Assembly (NCBI GenBank): GCA_934463345.1
Contig: CAKSJL010000085.1
Span: forward strand, 1 to 7,111
DNA length: 7,111 nt
Direction of reading: 5' to 3'
Source: an uncultured Oscillospiraceae bacterium
Lineage (GTDB): Bacteria > Bacillota > Clostridia > Oscillospirales > Ruminococcaceae
Below the pieces are notes generated by a model that ran no database searches, had not been told where the DNA came from, and was given only the letters and a program-made list of their open reading frames with translations. Shown here piece by piece: positions 5,050 through 7,111 of the stretch (positions are counted from its first letter, which is position 1; each line of letters starts with the position of its first letter). Made by a program: the position numbers and the translations under genes.

Positions 5050-7111
5050 TTATGAATTAGCCTTATTCCTTGTTGTCATAATTTTCTCAGCAATATTCTT
5101 TGGAACTTCAAGATAGCTATGTGGTTCCATAGAGTACTGACCACGTCCCTGTGTATTGGAACGAAGATCATTTGAATAGCCGAACATTTCTGAAAGCGGT
5201 ACAAGCGCATCAACCTGAACAGCACCTGGTCTTGTTTCCTGACCCTGAATCTGTCCACGACGTGAACTTAAGTCACCAATAACTGTACCTGTGTAATCAT
5301 CAGGAACAATAACAGAAACTTTCATAATAGGTTCCATAAGAACTGGCTGCGCCTTTTTCATAGCTTCCTTAAACGCCATAGAACCAGCGATCTGGAATGC
5401 CATTTCTGAAGAGTCAACTTCGTGATATGAACCGTCATAAAGCTCAACGCAAACGTCAACAACTTCATAACCTGCAAGAATACCAGCCTTCATAGCGCCC
5501 TGAATACCCTTGTCAACAGCAGGAATGTATTCCTTCGGAATAGCACCACCGACGATAGAGTTTTTAAACTCATAGCCCTTGCCTGACTCGTTAGGTGAAA
5601 CTCTAATCTTAACGTGACCATACTGACCTTTACCACCTGACTGTCTTGCGTACTTGTGGTCAACATCAGCATTGCCCTTAATAGTTTCTTTATATGAAAC
5701 CTGAGGTGCGCCTACATTAGCTTCAACCTTAAACTCTCTGAGAAGTCTGTCAACGATTATTTCAAGGTGAAGTTCGCCCATTCCGGCAATAATAGTTTGA
5801 CCAGTTTCTTCATCAGTATAAGTTCTGAATGTTGGATCCTCTTCAGCAAGCTTTGCAAGAGCGATACCCATCTTTTCCTGACCAGCTTTTGTCTTTGGTT
5901 CAATAGCAAGCTGAATAACAGGTTCAGGGAATTCCATGGATTCAAGAATAACCGGATTCTTTTCGTCACAGAGTGTATCACCTGTAGTTGTATTTTTCAA
6001 GCCAACAGCTGCTGCGATATCACCTGCATAAACAGTTTCGATATCTTTTCTGTGATTTGAATGCATCTGAAGAATACGTCCAAGTCTTTCTTTGTTATCC
6101 TTTGTGGCGTTCAATACAGTTGAACCTGCATTAACCGTACCTGAATAAACTCTAAAGAAACAAAGTTTTCCAACGAATGGGTCTGTTGCAATTTTAAATG
6201 CAAGAGCTGAGAATGGCTCTTCATCTGAAGAATGTCTTACGCATTCTTCGTCTGTATCAGGATTAATACCCTTAATAGCCGGAACGTCAAGTGGTGATGG
6301 CATATAATCAACAATAGCATCAAGAAGCTTCTGAACACCTTTGTTTTTATATGAAGTACCACATGTTACAGGAACCATTTCATTAGCAATAGTTGCTTTT
6401 CTGATAGCAGCCTTCACTTCATCGATTGTAAGTTCTTCACCTGCAAAATATTTTTCCATCAGTGCATCATCCTGTTCAGCAACTGATTCCATAAGTGCAT
6501 CATGATACTCCTGTGCTTTTTCAACCATATCAGCTGGAATATCCTCTACCCTGATATCCTTTCCAAGATCATCATAGTAAACATATGCCTTCATTTCAAG
6601 AAGGTCAATAATTCCCTTGAATGTTTCTTCGGCACCAATCGGCAACTGAATCGGAACAGCATTACAATGAAGTCTGCTCTTCATCATATCAACAACCCTG
6701 TAGAAGTCAGCGCCCATGATATCCATCTTATTTACATAAGCCATTCTTGGAACTTTATATTCATCAGCCTGTCTCCATACGGTTTCAGACTGTGGCTCAA
6801 CGCCGCCCTTTGCACACAATACAGTTACAGAGCCGTCAAGTACTCTGAGTGAACGTTCAACTTCAACAGTAAAGTCAACGTGTCCCGGTGTATCAATAAT
6901 GTTGAGTCTGTGGCCTGCCCAGTATGCAGTAGTAGCAGCAGAAGTAATTGTAATACCTCTTTCCTGTTCCTGCTCCATCCAGTCCATTGTAGCAGCACCT
7001 TCATGAGTTTCACCTATTTTATGGTTAATACCGGTATAAAACAGGATACGCTCTGTTGTTGTGGTTTTACCTGCATCAATGTGAGCCATTATACCTATAT
7101 TTCGTGTATGT
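5050..7111 (-). CDS. fusA: Elongation factor G, N-terminal few residues cut by window edge
   Basis: EF-G is the GTPase that drives tRNA-mRNA translocation and, with ribosome recycling factor, ribosome splitting. The window holds 686 residues. The frame stays open past the ATG at 7089, reading HTRNIGI before [13 protein letters not shown]. That methionine is internal, and family alignment suggests about 10 residues are missing at the right edge. Counted from the 7089 ATG: P-loop AHIDAGKTT (2-10), switch I RGITIT (44-49), DTPGH (66-70), NKMD (120-123) and GTSYKNKG as the fifth G motif. Domain II carries the [12 protein letters not shown] region, domain [30 protein letters not shown], domain [15 protein letters not shown], and domain [10 protein letters not shown] with the conserved [13 protein letters not shown] stretch. 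The C-terminus is intact and ends in a TAA at 5052-5050. Upstream genes of a str operon (rpsL, rpsG) would be expected just outside the window. Confidence 0.98.
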   Translation of the reverse strand, partial: HTRNIGIMAHIDAGKTTTTERILFYTGINHKIGETHEGAATMDWMEQEQERGITITSAATTAYWAGHRLNIIDTPGHVDFTVEVERSLRVLDGSVTVLCAKGGVEPQSETVWRQADEYKVPRMAYVNKMDIMGADFYRVVDMMKSRLHCNAVPIQLPIGAEETFKGIIDLLEMKAYVYYDDLGKDIRVEDIPADMVEKAQEYHDALMESVAEQDDALMEKYFAGEELTIDEVKAAIRKATIANEMVPVTCGTSYKNKGVQKLLDAIVDYMPSPLDVPAIKGINPDTDEECVRHSSDEEPFSALAFKIATDPFVGKLCFFRVYSGTVNAGSTVLNATKDNKERLGRILQMHSNHRKDIETVYAGDIAAAVGLKNTTTGDTLCDEKNPVILESMEFPEPVIQLAIEPKTKAGQEKMGIALAKLAEEDPTFRTYTDEETGQTIIAGMGELHLEIIVDRLLREFKVEANVGAPQVSYKETIKGNADVDHKYARQSGGKGQYGHVKIRVSPNESGKGYEFKNSIVGGAIPKEYIPAVDKGIQGAMKAGILAGYEVVDVCVELYDGSYHEVDSSEMAFQIAGSMAFKEAMKKAQPVLMEPIMKVSVIVPDDYTGTVIGDLSSRRGQIQGQETRPGAVQVDALVPLSEMFGYSNDLRSNTQGRGQYSMEPHSYLEVPKNIAEKIMTTRNKANS

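Noticed and set aside
4267..6852. Further short frames on both strands within tuf and fusA
   Set aside because: All are embedded in intact EF-Tu and EF-G coding sequence, with leucine- or serine-rich nonsense translations.
7087..7089. ATG at 7089 as the fusA start
   Set aside because: The frame continues upstream with HTRNIGI, which matches the conserved residues before the EF-G P-loop, so the true start is outside the window.
1..7111. CRISPR array, tRNA, rRNA, transposase or phage signatures
   Set aside because: No regularly spaced long repeats, no cloverleaf-like sequence, and no recombinase or phage-type proteins were found on reading either strand.

Overview
The window is an ordinary-looking stretch of an AT-rich Gram-positive chromosome, with every gene on the minus strand. 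Gene content (EF-G and EF-Tu followed by the start of a division and cell wall cluster), strong AGGAGG-type ribosome binding sites, and the style of the MraZ, RsmH and penicillin-binding proteins suggest a member of the Clostridia, probably a Ruminococcus-like Oscillospiraceae. That placement is inference from remembered family features, not from a search.

Reading in the direction of transcription (high to low coordinates): fusA (EF-G, lacking only its first few codons at the right edge), a 113-base gap with a tuf promoter built into a perfect inverted repeat, tuf (EF-Tu, complete), and a strong intrinsic terminator followed by a second hairpin. Next comes a near-consensus sigma-A-type promoter with a 10-base-periodic array of boxes that fits a MraZ operator. 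Then follow mraZ, rsmH and an ftsL-like gene, packed 10 to 12 bases apart. A 322-base gap with hairpins follows, and finally a class B penicillin-binding protein gene that runs off the left edge just past its active-site serine and lysine.

The two translation factors form the end of a str-type operon. The other four genes are the start of a dcw (division and cell wall) cluster: MraZ regulates the cluster, RsmH methylates 16S rRNA, the FtsL-like protein is a divisome membrane protein, and the penicillin-binding protein is probably its septal transpeptidase partner. The terminator after tuf and the new promoter before mraZ separate the two units.

No mobile element, CRISPR array, tRNA, rRNA or plausible plus-strand gene was seen. 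The least ordinary parts are the control regions: the MraZ-box array, the palindrome over the tuf promoter, and the ftsL to penicillin-binding protein gap. That gap has a competing-repeat structure and a terminator-like hairpin immediately upstream of the next ribosome binding site. It is the best candidate here for undescribed regulation, but the case rests on sequence pattern alone.
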